From contig JAESUZ010000415.1 of the NCBI GenBank assembly GCA_017311185.1, positions 947,501-1,011,500 of the forward strand: 64,000 nucleotides of DNA. Direction: 5' to 3'. The stretch is from Proteles cristata cristata. Lineage: Eukaryota > Chordata > Mammalia > Carnivora > Hyaenidae. The notes under the pieces are model-generated. The model made no database searches. It was given only the letters and a program-made list of their open reading frames with translations, and was not told the origin of the DNA. Shown here one piece after another: positions 59,236 to 63,647 of this stretch (positions within the stretch are counted from its first letter, which is position 1; every line of letters starts with the position of its first letter). A program made the position numbers and the translations under genes.

Positions 59236-62200
59236 CATGAGCGGGGGAGGGTCAGAGAGAAAGGGAGACACAGAATCTGAAGCAGGCTCAAGGCTCTGAG
59301 CTAGCTGTCAGCACGGAGCCTGACGCGGGGCTCGAACCCATGAACTGTGAGATCATGACCTGAGCGGAAGTCGGATGCTCAGTCGACTGAGCGACCCAGG
59401 CACCCCTCAATGGGTTAGTTATTAAGGCTTGGGGATTTGAGATGGCAAATGAAGATGCTTCTTTGCTTCTCCACAGCCAGCTTTGGTTGAGTACCTCTAC
59501 ATCATTTCCATTCATGCATCTGTCTTCGAATATTGTCTTCTCTCTTCTTCTCTATCCTTGTGGTTTTGTACTTTTTTCTTTTTTTAAATGTATAATTGTC
59601 TTTTTAGTAGATTCTGGAAGGAGTGGAGATGATGCTTGTGTTTCATCTGGACTGTAACCAAAAATTTTCAGTGATGTAAATAACTGAGTAGCCGTCTTAA
59701 GGGAGGGAGGGAGTCATTGAATGTACCTTTTCACCTAAGATTCCATTATATTTTCAGATGATGACTTCTGGTACCGTGCCATTGTTCTGGAGACCTCAGA
59801 TGCTGATGTGAAAGTTCTCTATGTAGACTATGGAAACATTGAAACTCTGCCGTTTTCCAGAGTGCAGCCAATTTCTACCAGCCACCTGGAGCTGCCTTTC
59901 CAAATTATTAAATGTTCGCTTGAAGGTAGGCAGTTAAATCACTTTCCAGTTGGGATGTCTGTGTGGTTTTCCCTTTGTTTTATAGCCCTATGTATGAATC
60001 GAATGGGTATTTCAGTAACTTCCCAGATTTTTTTAATATTTTATTTCTGAGAGAGAGAGAGAGCGCGCGCGCGTGAGAGAGACAGCGTGAGCAGGGGAGC
60101 GTGAGAGAGAAAGGGAGATGCAGAATCTGAAACAGGTTCCAGGCTCTTAGCTGGCTGTCAGCACAGAGCCCGACGTGGGGCTCGAACCCACACACCATGA
60201 GATCATGACCTGAGCCGAAGTCGGATGCTTAACCGACTGAGCCACCCAGGCGCACCCCCCAGATGTCTAAACATCAAGCAGAGTATACTAAAAAAACTTC
60301 ATATCTTCTATTTTTTTTTTCTAAATTTTTATTTTTTATTTATTTCTAGGAGAGAGAGACAGTGTGAGCAGGGGAGGGTCAGAGAGAGGGAGTCACAGAC
60401 TGAAACAGGCTCCAGGCTCTGAGCTGGCAGTCAGCACAGAGCCCGACACGGGGCTCAAACCCACGAACCGCGAGATCATGACCTAAGCAAAAGTCAGACG
60501 CTTAACCGACTAAGCCACCCAGGCGCCCCTCATATCTTCTATTCTTTATTTCATTCTCACAAAAATTATATTGTTAGCCCATCGCTGTTCAGAGATTGTG
60601 TTTGGCCCTGGGCTGCACAGCTAGAAGTGGCCGGGGCGGGGAAAGCTGGGCCTTCTGACCCTTATCTGAGGACCTCTCTGCTCTGTCGTGGCTCGTAGAG
60701 GCGAGAAACATTCAGACGACACCATTCAGGCTAATTTCCTGTGCACTGTATCTGCATATATTCAGCTCCTTCATTTGGTGTTTGAGTAAAGCGAACGAAA
60801 ATGCTAAAGTAGCTTTTTACTCTTACTCCTCATTTGGTTACCTGGTGCTCCCAGCAGATAATAGCTCACTCATTACCTCGTAGTCTGCCTTGAATGGGGA
60901 GAGAGTTGGAAAATTATCTTTATTATTTGCCATCCCTATTAGGACGTATGTCCCTGGCAGCAGACTGTTGTCTGTTTTATTCCCTCCAGACTCAGATTAG
61001 TGCTTGATACATAATAGGGATCAATGAATATTTATTGAGTGATTTTTTTTTAATGCAACAGCAATTGTACATCAAAGCATGCCTAAACCCAGCTGGAGTA
61101 AGTGAGGCTTTTGCTTATTATCTTTATTATGACTTTTTATTTATTTATTTAGAGAGAGGGAGAGAGACCGCATGAATGGGGGAGGGACAGAGAGAGAGAA
61201 TCCCAAACAGGCTCCACCAAAGCCAGCTTGCAGCCTGCTGTGGGTCTCAAACTCACAAACTGAGCTGAAACTGAGAGTCAGACACATAACCGACTGAGCC
61301 ACGCAGGCACCCTTTTCCTTATTGTCTTTAGATGATGTATGTAAATATTTATCTTTCTTTAAGGAACTTGAAGATTAATTTTCCATTTTTTCCCCCCAGG
61401 ACTAATGGAATTGAATGGAAGCTGCTCTCAGTTAGTGATAGAACTACTAAAAAATTTCATGCTGAATCAGTGTGTAATGCTTTCCATAAAAGGAATTACA
61501 AACAATGTCCATACAGTGTCAGTTGAGAAATGCTCTGAAAATGGTACTGTCAGTATATCTGATAAGCTGGTGACTTATGGTCTGACAAAAAATACCACAT
61601 CTAAAAAGCAAAGTGCTTTCAATACAGGTATCTTTTTTTCAAGTTTAATTAATGACAGATGTTAAGTGTAAGCAAGAACAGATGTAATCCCTATAGGTGA
61701 CCTGGACTTCCCTTCCTCTCCGTGGTCACATTCGCTTCCTCTTCCCCCTGTGTAATTCCGGTGGCATGGGGACACGCTGGGTGGAGGCTGGCTTCCCGGT
61801 CCAGATTTTCCTTGGCTTAGGCGCAGAGGCATTGCTGATAGATTGATGCCCAAGATCCTTAGGAGTGTCTCGCACTCAGAATACCTTCCAGCTTACTTTT
61901 GCCCCTGACCAAAGTGAGAAGAGTTTGCATTTTTTTGGTTAGATCTTCTGGTTATCTCACAAGATGATTATTTGGCAGGCCTGCCCTCGGCTGAAGAGGT
62001 AGCCCATATATGATAGGCAAAGGACCTGAAATCCTGGAGAGGGGGGCATTAACTTGGTGAAAACTAGGACACAGTAGTAGAAAATATTAAAGCCCAAATG
62101 AGAAGCAATGGATCAAGTCCTCTACAGTGAGAACCTGTGCCTAAGGGGCCCAGCTGTGCATATCCAGCCTCATCAGTGTTTCTGTTAGGTATGGTGTATG

Positions 62201-62455
62201 CTGTCTAACGACTTTTTGTATTTGCTTCTAGAAACTGAGACGTGTAGGATGAATTGCTGTTGCACAGAGTTACGGAAACAAGTGGGTTGAATTTCTCTGA
62301 AGTGAAATTATACTCCTTACATTTTTAGAAATGAAATAATACTATTTCTTTTCTGCCCATAGGTTGAAAAACACGAACAGATTCTTCTCTTCCTCTTAAA
62401 CAATCCAATCAGTCAAAATAAATTTATTGAAATGAAAAAATTGTTGAAGAGTTAA
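26125..62455 (+). CDS. TDRD1: TDRD1, Tudor domain-containing protein 1 (24 coding exons joined)
   Basis: Joining the coding exons listed below gives 3516 bases: 1171 residues and TAA, with every junction GT-AG and in frame. Human TDRD1, as I recall it, is about 1180. Domains: MYND zinc finger at about 157-193 (CHRC, CSQC, YCSTAC, H-x3-C), then four extended Tudor domains with cores at about 322-366 (IDYGNEE), 545-597 (VDYGNFE), 766-819 (VDYGNME) and 994-1046 (VDYGNIE). TD2-4 carry WYRA; TD1 has TWNR instead. The C-terminus is a Leu/Lys-rich tail ending KKLLKS. Known role: a germ-cell scaffold in nuage/intermitochondrial cement whose Tudor domains bind symmetrically dimethylated arginines of PIWI proteins, supporting secondary piRNA production, transposon silencing and spermatogenesis. 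The start used is ATG 26125 (MSRNNLE), the first ATG of exon 2; N-terminal extension is possible. The reading frame is intact. Confidence 0.95.
28066..28252 (+). mobile_element. CAN-SINE, type A
   Basis: Sense copy inside the hAT fossil. Flanks gaaaatgtaattgct and gaaaatctagttgcc. Confidence 0.93.
28338..28468 (-). mobile_element. older short CAN-SINE
   Basis: Antisense. Long T tract, then GTGACCCTGAGATCAAGAGTCACATGC and head AACCAGCCAGGCACCCC, the older CAN-SINE form. Flanks ttaatttct. Inserted in the hAT fossil. Confidence 0.88.
28807..28856 (+). CDS. TDRD1: TDRD1 exon 3
   Basis: 50 bases, completing residue 99 and encoding 100-115 (NSVSP...NNSPPKE). Acceptor CTCTCTAG. Donor AAAGAA|GTAAGT, with a second in-frame donor nine bases downstream at 28866 (AGT|GTAAGG). 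Confidence 0.92.
30484..30705 (-). mobile_element. CAN-SINE, type A
   Basis: Antisense within the LINE-1 block. Flanks are cccac plus a T tract on both sides. Confidence 0.93.
31456..31640 (-). mobile_element. CAN-SINE, type A, diverged, with (GA)n
   Basis: Antisense. A perfect GA run of about 30 bases (31475-31504) replaces part of the CT-rich body. Head ends GAGCCACTCAAGTGCCC. Confidence 0.85.
31741..31976 (+). mobile_element. CAN-SINE, type A, diverged
   Basis: Sense copy GGGGCACCTGGGTGGCTCAG with a duplicated GGTCATGA segment and an unusual CACCCCACCCCCCGCCC stretch. AAAATAAA tail. Confidence 0.87.
33489..33710 (-). mobile_element. CAN-SINE, type A (first of three in a row)
   Basis: Antisense, from a TTTTGTTTTG tail to head CCACCCAGGCGCCC. 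Two more antisense SINEs follow within about 10 bases each. Confidence 0.92.
33720..33931 (-). mobile_element. CAN-SINE, type A (second of three)
   Basis: Antisense. Starts with eight TTTA repeats and ends CCACCCAGGTGCCCC. taattgtt on both sides. Confidence 0.92.
33938..34104 (-). mobile_element. CAN-SINE, type A (third of three), shortened
   Basis: Antisense. GTTTATTTTTGAGAGGCAGAG to CCACCCAGGTACCTC. The CAGGCTCTGAGCTGTCAG region is reduced. Confidence 0.9.
34296..34349 (+). repeat. 27-base tandem duplication
   Basis: Two adjacent perfect copies of a unit beginning tttgcctctgttccctcc, within the LINE-1 block. Confidence 0.9.
35557..35701 (+). CDS. TDRD1: TDRD1 exon 4 (MYND finger, first half)
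   Basis: 145 bases, residues 116-163 plus one base. Acceptor TTTTCTTAATAG, donor TTTG|GTAAGC. It carries the first zinc pair C157-x2-C160 (TTCHRCGLF). Confidence 0.95.
35745..35957 (-). mobile_element. CAN-SINE, type A, diverged
   Basis: Antisense, immediately after exon 4. Head GAGCCACCCAGGCACCCC. tgaaaaa on both sides. Confidence 0.88.
35960..36880 (-). mobile_element. antisense LINE-1 3' region fragment
   Basis: TATAAATGGAATCTTACGG, CTCTTGGGTACATATGTAGAAATAC, CCATTTTCCAAAGTAGGTGTCCC and CTCATTGTGGTTTTAGCTTGCATTTC follow old L1M 3' UTR order in antisense. In TDRD1 intron 4. Confidence 0.75.
36940..37140 (-). mobile_element. CAN-SINE, type A
   Basis: Antisense. TTTATTAGAGGGAGC to CACCACCCAGGTGCCCC. 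A G-rich GGCGGGGGGGCGGGGG replaces part of the body. Confidence 0.88.
37475..37701 (-). mobile_element. CAN-SINE, type A
   Basis: Antisense. Body includes GAGCGCGAGCGTGCGCACAC. Head CCACCCAGGTGCCCC. Confidence 0.93.
37879..37984 (+). CDS. TDRD1: TDRD1 exon 5 (MYND finger, second half)
   Basis: 106 bases. Acceptor TTCTGTAG, donor CAGAG|GTAAGC. It encodes G164 to Q198, with C168, C171, C177, C181, H189 and C193 completing the MYND cross-brace. Confidence 0.95.
38345..38560 (-). repeat. MIR relic
   Basis: AACTCATTTGATCCTCGAAAC, then CTCCATTTTGCAGATGAGGAAGCTGGGG, is the MIR core in antisense. In TDRD1 intron 5. Confidence 0.8.
38703..38769 (+). CDS. TDRD1: TDRD1 exon 6
   Basis: 67 bases, residues 199-221 ([11 protein letters not shown]...), a charged linker after the MYND finger. 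Acceptor TTTATTTCAG, donor AATGAG|GTATGA. Confidence 0.92.
38879..38981 (-). mobile_element. older short CAN-SINE
   Basis: Antisense. GAACCCATGACCCTGAGATTAAGAGTCACATG and head GAGCCAGCCAGGTGCCC. Confidence 0.85.
39490..39695 (-). mobile_element. CAN-SINE, type A
   Basis: Antisense, flanked by the perfect duplication attatggcctgatt. Confidence 0.95.
39916..40032 (+). CDS. TDRD1: TDRD1 exon 7
   Basis: 117 bases, phase 0 at both ends, residues 222-260 ([10 protein letters not shown]...TMEIK). Acceptor TTTTTTAACCCAG, donor ATAAAG|GTATTT. Leads into the first extended Tudor domain. Confidence 0.94.
40256..40438 (+). CDS. TDRD1: TDRD1 exon 8 (Tudor 1, N-terminal flank)
   Basis: 183 bases, phase 0, residues 261-321. 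[18 protein letters not shown] and [15 protein letters not shown] are the SN-like first half typical of an extended Tudor domain. Acceptor TTTGAAAG, donor GATCAG|GTAACC. Confidence 0.95.
40949..41092 (+). CDS. TDRD1: TDRD1 exon 9 (Tudor 1 core)
   Basis: 144 bases, phase 0, residues 322-369. TWNRVVIQ then [21 protein letters not shown] replaces the WYR seen in the other three cores. Acceptor CACTTTCAG, donor CCATGT|GTGAGT. Confidence 0.95.
41350..41542 (-). mobile_element. CAN-SINE, type A, diverged
   Basis: Antisense. Head GAGCCACTCCAGGGGCCCC. Imperfect flanks around aaagtgatt. Confidence 0.87.
41798..41969 (+). CDS. TDRD1: TDRD1 exon 10 (Tudor 1, C-terminal flank)
   Basis: 172 bases, residues 370-426 plus one base ([11 protein letters not shown]...). 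From here to exon 23 all boundaries are phase 1. Acceptor ATCTTTCAG, donor TTCAG|GTAAGA. Confidence 0.95.
41970..43030 (+). other. TDRD1 intron 10, no repeat recognised
   Basis: About 1.06 kb of AT-rich intron. I saw no gene, SINE or regulatory element in it. Confidence 0.6.
43031..43117 (+). CDS. TDRD1: TDRD1 exon 11
   Basis: 87 bases, residues 427-455 plus one base ([17 protein letters not shown]...). Linker after Tudor 1. Acceptor TCATTTTTAG, donor CCAA|GTGAGT. Confidence 0.93.
43377..43580 (+). mobile_element. CAN-SINE, type A
   Basis: Sense copy with head GGGGCTCTTGGGTGGCTCAG and a long A tail running into T-rich sequence. Confidence 0.92.
44195..44790. repeat. possible L2-class relics
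   Basis: GACAGCTCTGCTGAAAAGCTTTCAG near 44221, and TCCAGGAAAGAAGAATGGCATGTG with TTAAGGCCCGGAGG near 44720, recall L2-type text. Diverged, orientation not assigned. Confidence 0.4.
44856..45011 (+). CDS. TDRD1: TDRD1 exon 12 (Tudor 2 module, exon a)
   Basis: 156 bases, residues 456-507 plus one base. [18 protein letters not shown] then [12 protein letters not shown] starts the second extended Tudor unit. The acceptor TGGTATTGAAG has a weak polypyrimidine tract just before it, but the frame and family match support it. Donor GGAC|GTAAGC. Confidence 0.9.
45138..45245 (+). CDS. TDRD1: TDRD1 exon 13 (Tudor 2 module, exon b)
   Basis: 108 bases, residues 508-543 plus one base ([15 protein letters not shown]..., [10 protein letters not shown]). 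Only 126 bases of intron separate it from exon 12. Acceptor ATCTACAG, donor CTCAG|GTGAGG. Confidence 0.95.
45246..46022 (+). other. TDRD1 intron 13, no repeat recognised
   Basis: About 780 bases including a GC-richer stretch (45560-45680). I saw no supported gene or mobile element. Confidence 0.6.
46023..46193 (+). CDS. TDRD1: TDRD1 exon 14 (Tudor 2 core)
   Basis: 171 bases, residues 544-600 plus one base. [17 protein letters not shown] then [17 protein letters not shown] gives the aromatic cage and DYGN signature. Acceptor CTTTTTTTCCAG, donor GGCAG|GTACGA. Confidence 0.96.
46540..46742 (+). mobile_element. CAN-SINE, type A, diverged
   Basis: Sense copy GGGATTCCTGGGTGCCTCAG to AAATAAATAAACGTT. 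Flanks aaattactgta and aaattaactgta. Confidence 0.9.
47345..47620 (-). mobile_element. antisense LINE-1 3' fragment
   Basis: TGAGACATAATTTACATACCAC, GTGTAGCCATCACCATAATCC and CTGGACATTTCATATCAGTGG are the old L1M 3' UTR series. In TDRD1 intron 14. Confidence 0.72.
47804..48046 (+). CDS. TDRD1: TDRD1 exon 15 (Tudor 2 module, exon d)
   Basis: 243 bases, residues 601-681 plus one base. [19 protein letters not shown] then [14 protein letters not shown] closes the second unit. Acceptor TATTTGTTAG, donor CAGGG|GTAAGT. Confidence 0.95.
48155..48363 (-). mobile_element. CAN-SINE, type A
   Basis: Antisense. cttgtcttttt or close variants lie on both sides. Confidence 0.93.
48648..48785 (+). CDS. TDRD1: TDRD1 exon 16 (Tudor 3 module, exon a)
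   Basis: 138 bases, residues 682-727 plus one base. [18 protein letters not shown] then [12 protein letters not shown]. Acceptor TTATTTTCACAG, donor GATG|GTAAGT. Confidence 0.95.
49101..49167 (-). mobile_element. CAN-SINE head-only fragment, type B
   Basis: Only the tRNA-like head remains, from ACGAACCGCGAGATCACGACC to CCACCCAGGCGCCCC. The body and A tail are absent. Otherwise near consensus, so the loss looks recent. Confidence 0.85.
49425..49950 (-). mobile_element. antisense LINE-1 3' UTR fragment
   Basis: GTGGGATAATTTTAGATTAAC, AAAGTTGCAGAGATGGTAAGG, GTTCAGGATCCAGTCTGGGAAGC and TTCATGGCTATGTAGTATTTC follow old L1 3' text in antisense. Confidence 0.6.
50028..50266 (-). mobile_element. 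CAN-SINE, type B
   Basis: Antisense, near consensus, flanked by tgccacatctttta. TTTTTATTTATTTCTAGGAGAG on the TDRD1 sense strand. Confidence 0.95.
50267..50916 (+). other. distal part of TDRD1 intron 16, nothing recognised
   Basis: 650 bases with a pyrimidine-rich middle. No gene, SINE or known repeat that I can support. Confidence 0.5.
50917..51027 (+). CDS. TDRD1: TDRD1 exon 17 (Tudor 3 module, exon b)
   Basis: 111 bases, residues 728-764 plus one base ([18 protein letters not shown]..., [10 protein letters not shown]). Parallel to exon 13. Acceptor GCATTTTCAG, donor TGCAG|GTAAGT. Confidence 0.95.
51571..51818 (-). mobile_element. CAN-SINE (AGCTAGCT variant) with long (GA)n
   Basis: Antisense. 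About 34 bases of pure GA at 51598-51632. Flanks tggatgtattct. Confidence 0.93.
52009..52179 (+). CDS. TDRD1: TDRD1 exon 18 (Tudor 3 core)
   Basis: 171 bases, residues 765-821 plus one base. [17 protein letters not shown] then [17 protein letters not shown]. Same length and phase as exon 14. Acceptor TTAAATACAG, donor AGTAG|GTATGG. Confidence 0.96.
52259..52569 (-). mobile_element. CAN-SINE, type B, with AT-rich expansion
   Basis: Antisense, flanked by ttaacatctataatttta. Between the left flank and TTTACCTCTAGGAGAG lies about 100 bases of TTTTA and TATATA, an expanded or rearranged tail. Confidence 0.92.
53095..53545 (+). repeat. MIR relic split by a SINE
   Basis: GGTTCTGGAACCGCCTCTGCCACCTACGAG, GTTTCCTTATTTGGAAAATAATAGTACC and TATAAAGCACTTGACACTACCTG follow MIR in sense. 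Interrupted at about 53277. Confidence 0.78.
53277..53480 (+). mobile_element. CAN-SINE, type A
   Basis: Sense copy inserted in the MIR. Flanks taaaagacata. Confidence 0.92.
54425..54700 (+). CDS. TDRD1: TDRD1 exon 19 (Tudor 3 module, exon d)
   Basis: 276 bases, the longest internal coding exon, residues 822-913 plus one base. [20 protein letters not shown] then [18 protein letters not shown]. Acceptor TTCTTTGCCAG, donor TCAAG|GTAACT. Confidence 0.95.
54977..55184 (+). mobile_element. CAN-SINE, type A
   Basis: Sense copy with GGTTCATGGTTCACAAGTTC, a small internal duplication in the B-box region. Flanks aagaattacatta and aagaattacactta. Confidence 0.93.
55446..55565 (+). CDS. TDRD1: TDRD1 exon 20 (Tudor 4 module, exon a)
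   Basis: 120 bases, residues 914-953 plus one base. [18 protein letters not shown] then [11 protein letters not shown]. Acceptor GTGTTTTCAG, donor GCCAG|GTAAGA. Confidence 0.95.
55861..56066 (+). mobile_element. CAN-SINE, type A, head-diverged
   Basis: Sense copy AGGGGCTCCTGGGTGGCTTAG with a shortened A/B-box interval. Flanks atactatcta and aactatcta. Confidence 0.9.
56067..56767 (+). other. distal part of TDRD1 intron 20, nothing recognised
   Basis: About 700 bases of mixed intron. No supported gene or repeat. Confidence 0.5.
56780..56896 (+). CDS. TDRD1: TDRD1 exon 21 (Tudor 4 module, exon b)
   Basis: 117 bases, residues 954-992 plus one base ([18 protein letters not shown]..., [10 protein letters not shown]). 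Parallel to exons 13 and 17. Acceptor TTTATGTTTCAG, donor ACAA|GTAAGG. Confidence 0.95.
57483..57698 (-). mobile_element. CAN-SINE, type A
   Basis: Antisense. TTTTATTTATTTCTGAGAG to CCACCCAGGTGCACC. Confidence 0.92.
57737..57852 (-). mobile_element. older short CAN-SINE
   Basis: Antisense. AAGATTTTTTTTTATTG, ACAACCCCAAGATCAAGAGTTGCATG and head GAGCCAGCCAGGGCGGCC. Confidence 0.87.
58095..58311 (-). mobile_element. CAN-SINE, type A
   Basis: Antisense, close to consensus. Flanks tttctgaaattttt. Confidence 0.94.
58312..59075. repeat. repeat-like stretch, family not identified
   Basis: The T-rich prose (AACTCCAAGTATTCTAATG, GAGAGTTCCTCAATTTTATC, ATGTTGGAGGCTTTC) looks like old interspersed repeat rather than unique intron, possibly LINE-derived. 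I could not name it. Confidence 0.35.
59181..59406 (-). mobile_element. CAN-SINE (AGCTAGCT variant)
   Basis: Antisense, flanked by the perfect duplication tcaatgggttagttatt. Confidence 0.95.
59758..59925 (+). CDS. TDRD1: TDRD1 exon 22 (Tudor 4 core)
   Basis: 168 bases, residues 993-1048 plus one base. [16 protein letters not shown] then [17 protein letters not shown]. Acceptor ATATTTTCAG, donor GAAG|GTAGGC. Confidence 0.96.
60028..60256 (-). mobile_element. CAN-SINE, type A
   Basis: Antisense. Contains a GAGCGCGCGCGCGTGAGAG alternating run. Short flanks cccagat. Confidence 0.92.
60310..60529 (-). mobile_element. CAN-SINE, type B
   Basis: Antisense, near consensus. Flanks tcatatcttctatt. 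TTTATTTCTAGGAGAG on the TDRD1 sense strand. Confidence 0.95.
60555..60700 (-). repeat. MIR relic
   Basis: GGCCCTGGGCTGCACAGCTAGAAGTGGC and ATCTGAGGACCTCTCTGCTCT fit the antisense MIR body. Confidence 0.6.
60950..61050 (+). repeat. MIR/L2 3' end relic
   Basis: AGTGCTTGATACATAATAGGGATCAATGAATATTTATTGAGTG is the common 3' end of MIR/L2-class repeats. Confidence 0.55.
61134..61312 (-). mobile_element. CAN-SINE, type A, diverged
   Basis: Antisense. TTTATTTATTTATTTAGAGAG to GAGCCACGCAGGCACCC. Flanks cttattatcttta and cttattgtcttta. Confidence 0.9.
61400..61627 (+). CDS. TDRD1: TDRD1 exon 23 (Tudor 4 module, exon d)
   Basis: 228 bases, residues 1049-1124 plus one base. [20 protein letters not shown] then [18 protein letters not shown]. 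Acceptor TTTTCCCCCCAG, donor ACAG|GTATCT. Confidence 0.95.
61628..62231 (+). other. TDRD1 intron 23, nothing recognised
   Basis: About 600 bases with no SINE and no gene evidence. Confidence 0.6.
62232..62281 (+). CDS. TDRD1: TDRD1 exon 24
   Basis: 50 bases, residues 1125-1141 ([17 protein letters not shown]), Cys-rich. Acceptor TTGCTTCTAG, donor AAACAA|GTGGGT. Confidence 0.93.
62363..62455 (+). CDS. TDRD1: TDRD1 exon 25, coding part with stop
   Basis: 93 bases, residues 1142-1171 and TAA at 62453-62455 ([14 protein letters not shown]...MKKLLKS). A short Leu/Lys helix-forming tail. Acceptor TCTGCCCATAG after an intron of only 81 bases. GTAAGT begins at the very next base after the stop. Confidence 0.94.
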   Translation, partial: VEKHEQILLFLLNNPISQNKFIEMKKLLKS

Positions 62456-62930
62456 GTAAGTTAAATTTGATGTTTTCACCACTTCTGTGACCACCAGCAG
62501 GACCCCTCGAGGCACGTGAGGGTGGAGCTGAGCGCGTGAAGCACGTCGTGAGGCTGTTCTCTCGTTTGTCCCCTCATGAGCTGAGGTCTGGCTGTAGTGT
62601 GTTTGCTGTCTTCCCCAGTTTTAGTTGATAATCTGAAGTTGGTGGTTAGCGGGACTGAGCCCAGGGGTGTTCACCTTACTGTTGGTCGCTTCTGGGTGCC
62701 GGCGTTAGTGGTGTGTGGAGGGACTTGTAAAAATTGTTGTGAGGTGACGCTTTGCCTCAAAGTCTTTGTAGGACATGAACTCTCACTTCCGCATGTTGCT
62801 GTAAAGATGTGGAGCACTTTTTGTGAAGAGGTTTTAAAGGGCCAAGAATGGAAAATGGGCTTCCCTGATAGCGTATTTCATTTCAAGACAAAACCTCCTC
62901 TCTGGTGGTGATTCTAGTGCTTAAAGATGA

Positions 62931-63165
62931 GGGGCGCCTGGGTGGCTCAGTCAGTTGAGCATCCAACCTCGGCTCAGGTCATGATCTCGCGGTCTGTGGG
63001 TTCGAGCCCCGCGTCGGGCTCTGTGCTGACTGCCAGCTCAGAGCCTGGAGCCTGTTTCAGATTCTGTGTCTCCCTCTCTCTTCTGCCCCTCTCCTGCTCA
63101 CGCTGTCTCTCTCTCTGAAAATTATTCTCTCTCTGAAATAAATAAAATATTAAATTTTTTTTAAA
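62931..63165 (+). mobile_element. CAN-SINE, mixed type A/B
   Basis: Sense copy GGGGCGCCTGGGTGGCTCAG with ACTGCCAGCTC (B-like) but a type A tail. It brings AATAAA motifs near 63139-63148 into the predicted 3' UTR. Confidence 0.94.
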
Positions 63166-63641
63166 AAAAATGATAATTGGTGAGTTTTAAACAACAGTTC
63201 CCCCACATTTTTTGGGTGTGGTTTTTTTTTTTTTTTTTTTGGTCTGGGATGCTTTGTTCTAAGAGAGCCCTCAGAAGTACTTTGTGACCAGCAGCCAGTT
63301 AGAATTTCTGATTAAAATGAAATTGTCGAATCCTGCAGTGTCGAATTGATAGAATTCCAGCCAAAAGCAAAGGCTCTTGGACTCCGTGCGCTCTCGCTGG
63401 CTACAGCGCAGCCCGCAGCAGACCTTTGCAGGTGGCCCGTGGGATGTGCTGCTCCGTGTGGGCGCGCGGACTCTCCAGCAGGGGCCTGTTGCGTGAGTTC
63501 ACACACTTTGTGCGTGTGGTAACGTACAGCGATTTTGTTTCTAACAAAGTGCAGCTGAATTCCGAGCAGAGTGCCGTTAATGCTAGAGCAGTAGTTTTGA
63601 GTCTCCTGGCGTATCTCCTTCAGAAGTTTTGGGCTGTTTCT

Positions 63642-63647
63642 AATAAA
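63642..63647 (+). terminator. candidate polyadenylation signal
   Basis: AATAAA outside any SINE, about 1.19 kb after the stop. GT-rich ATGTCCTGTGTACC lies downstream near 63715. The SINE-borne AATAAA copies near 63139 are competing candidates. Confidence 0.35.

Noticed and set aside
62417..62422. AATAAA in the last TDRD1 exon
   Set aside because: It lies inside the coding frame (Asn-Lys) before the stop. Use would truncate the protein, so it is not proposed as the main signal.
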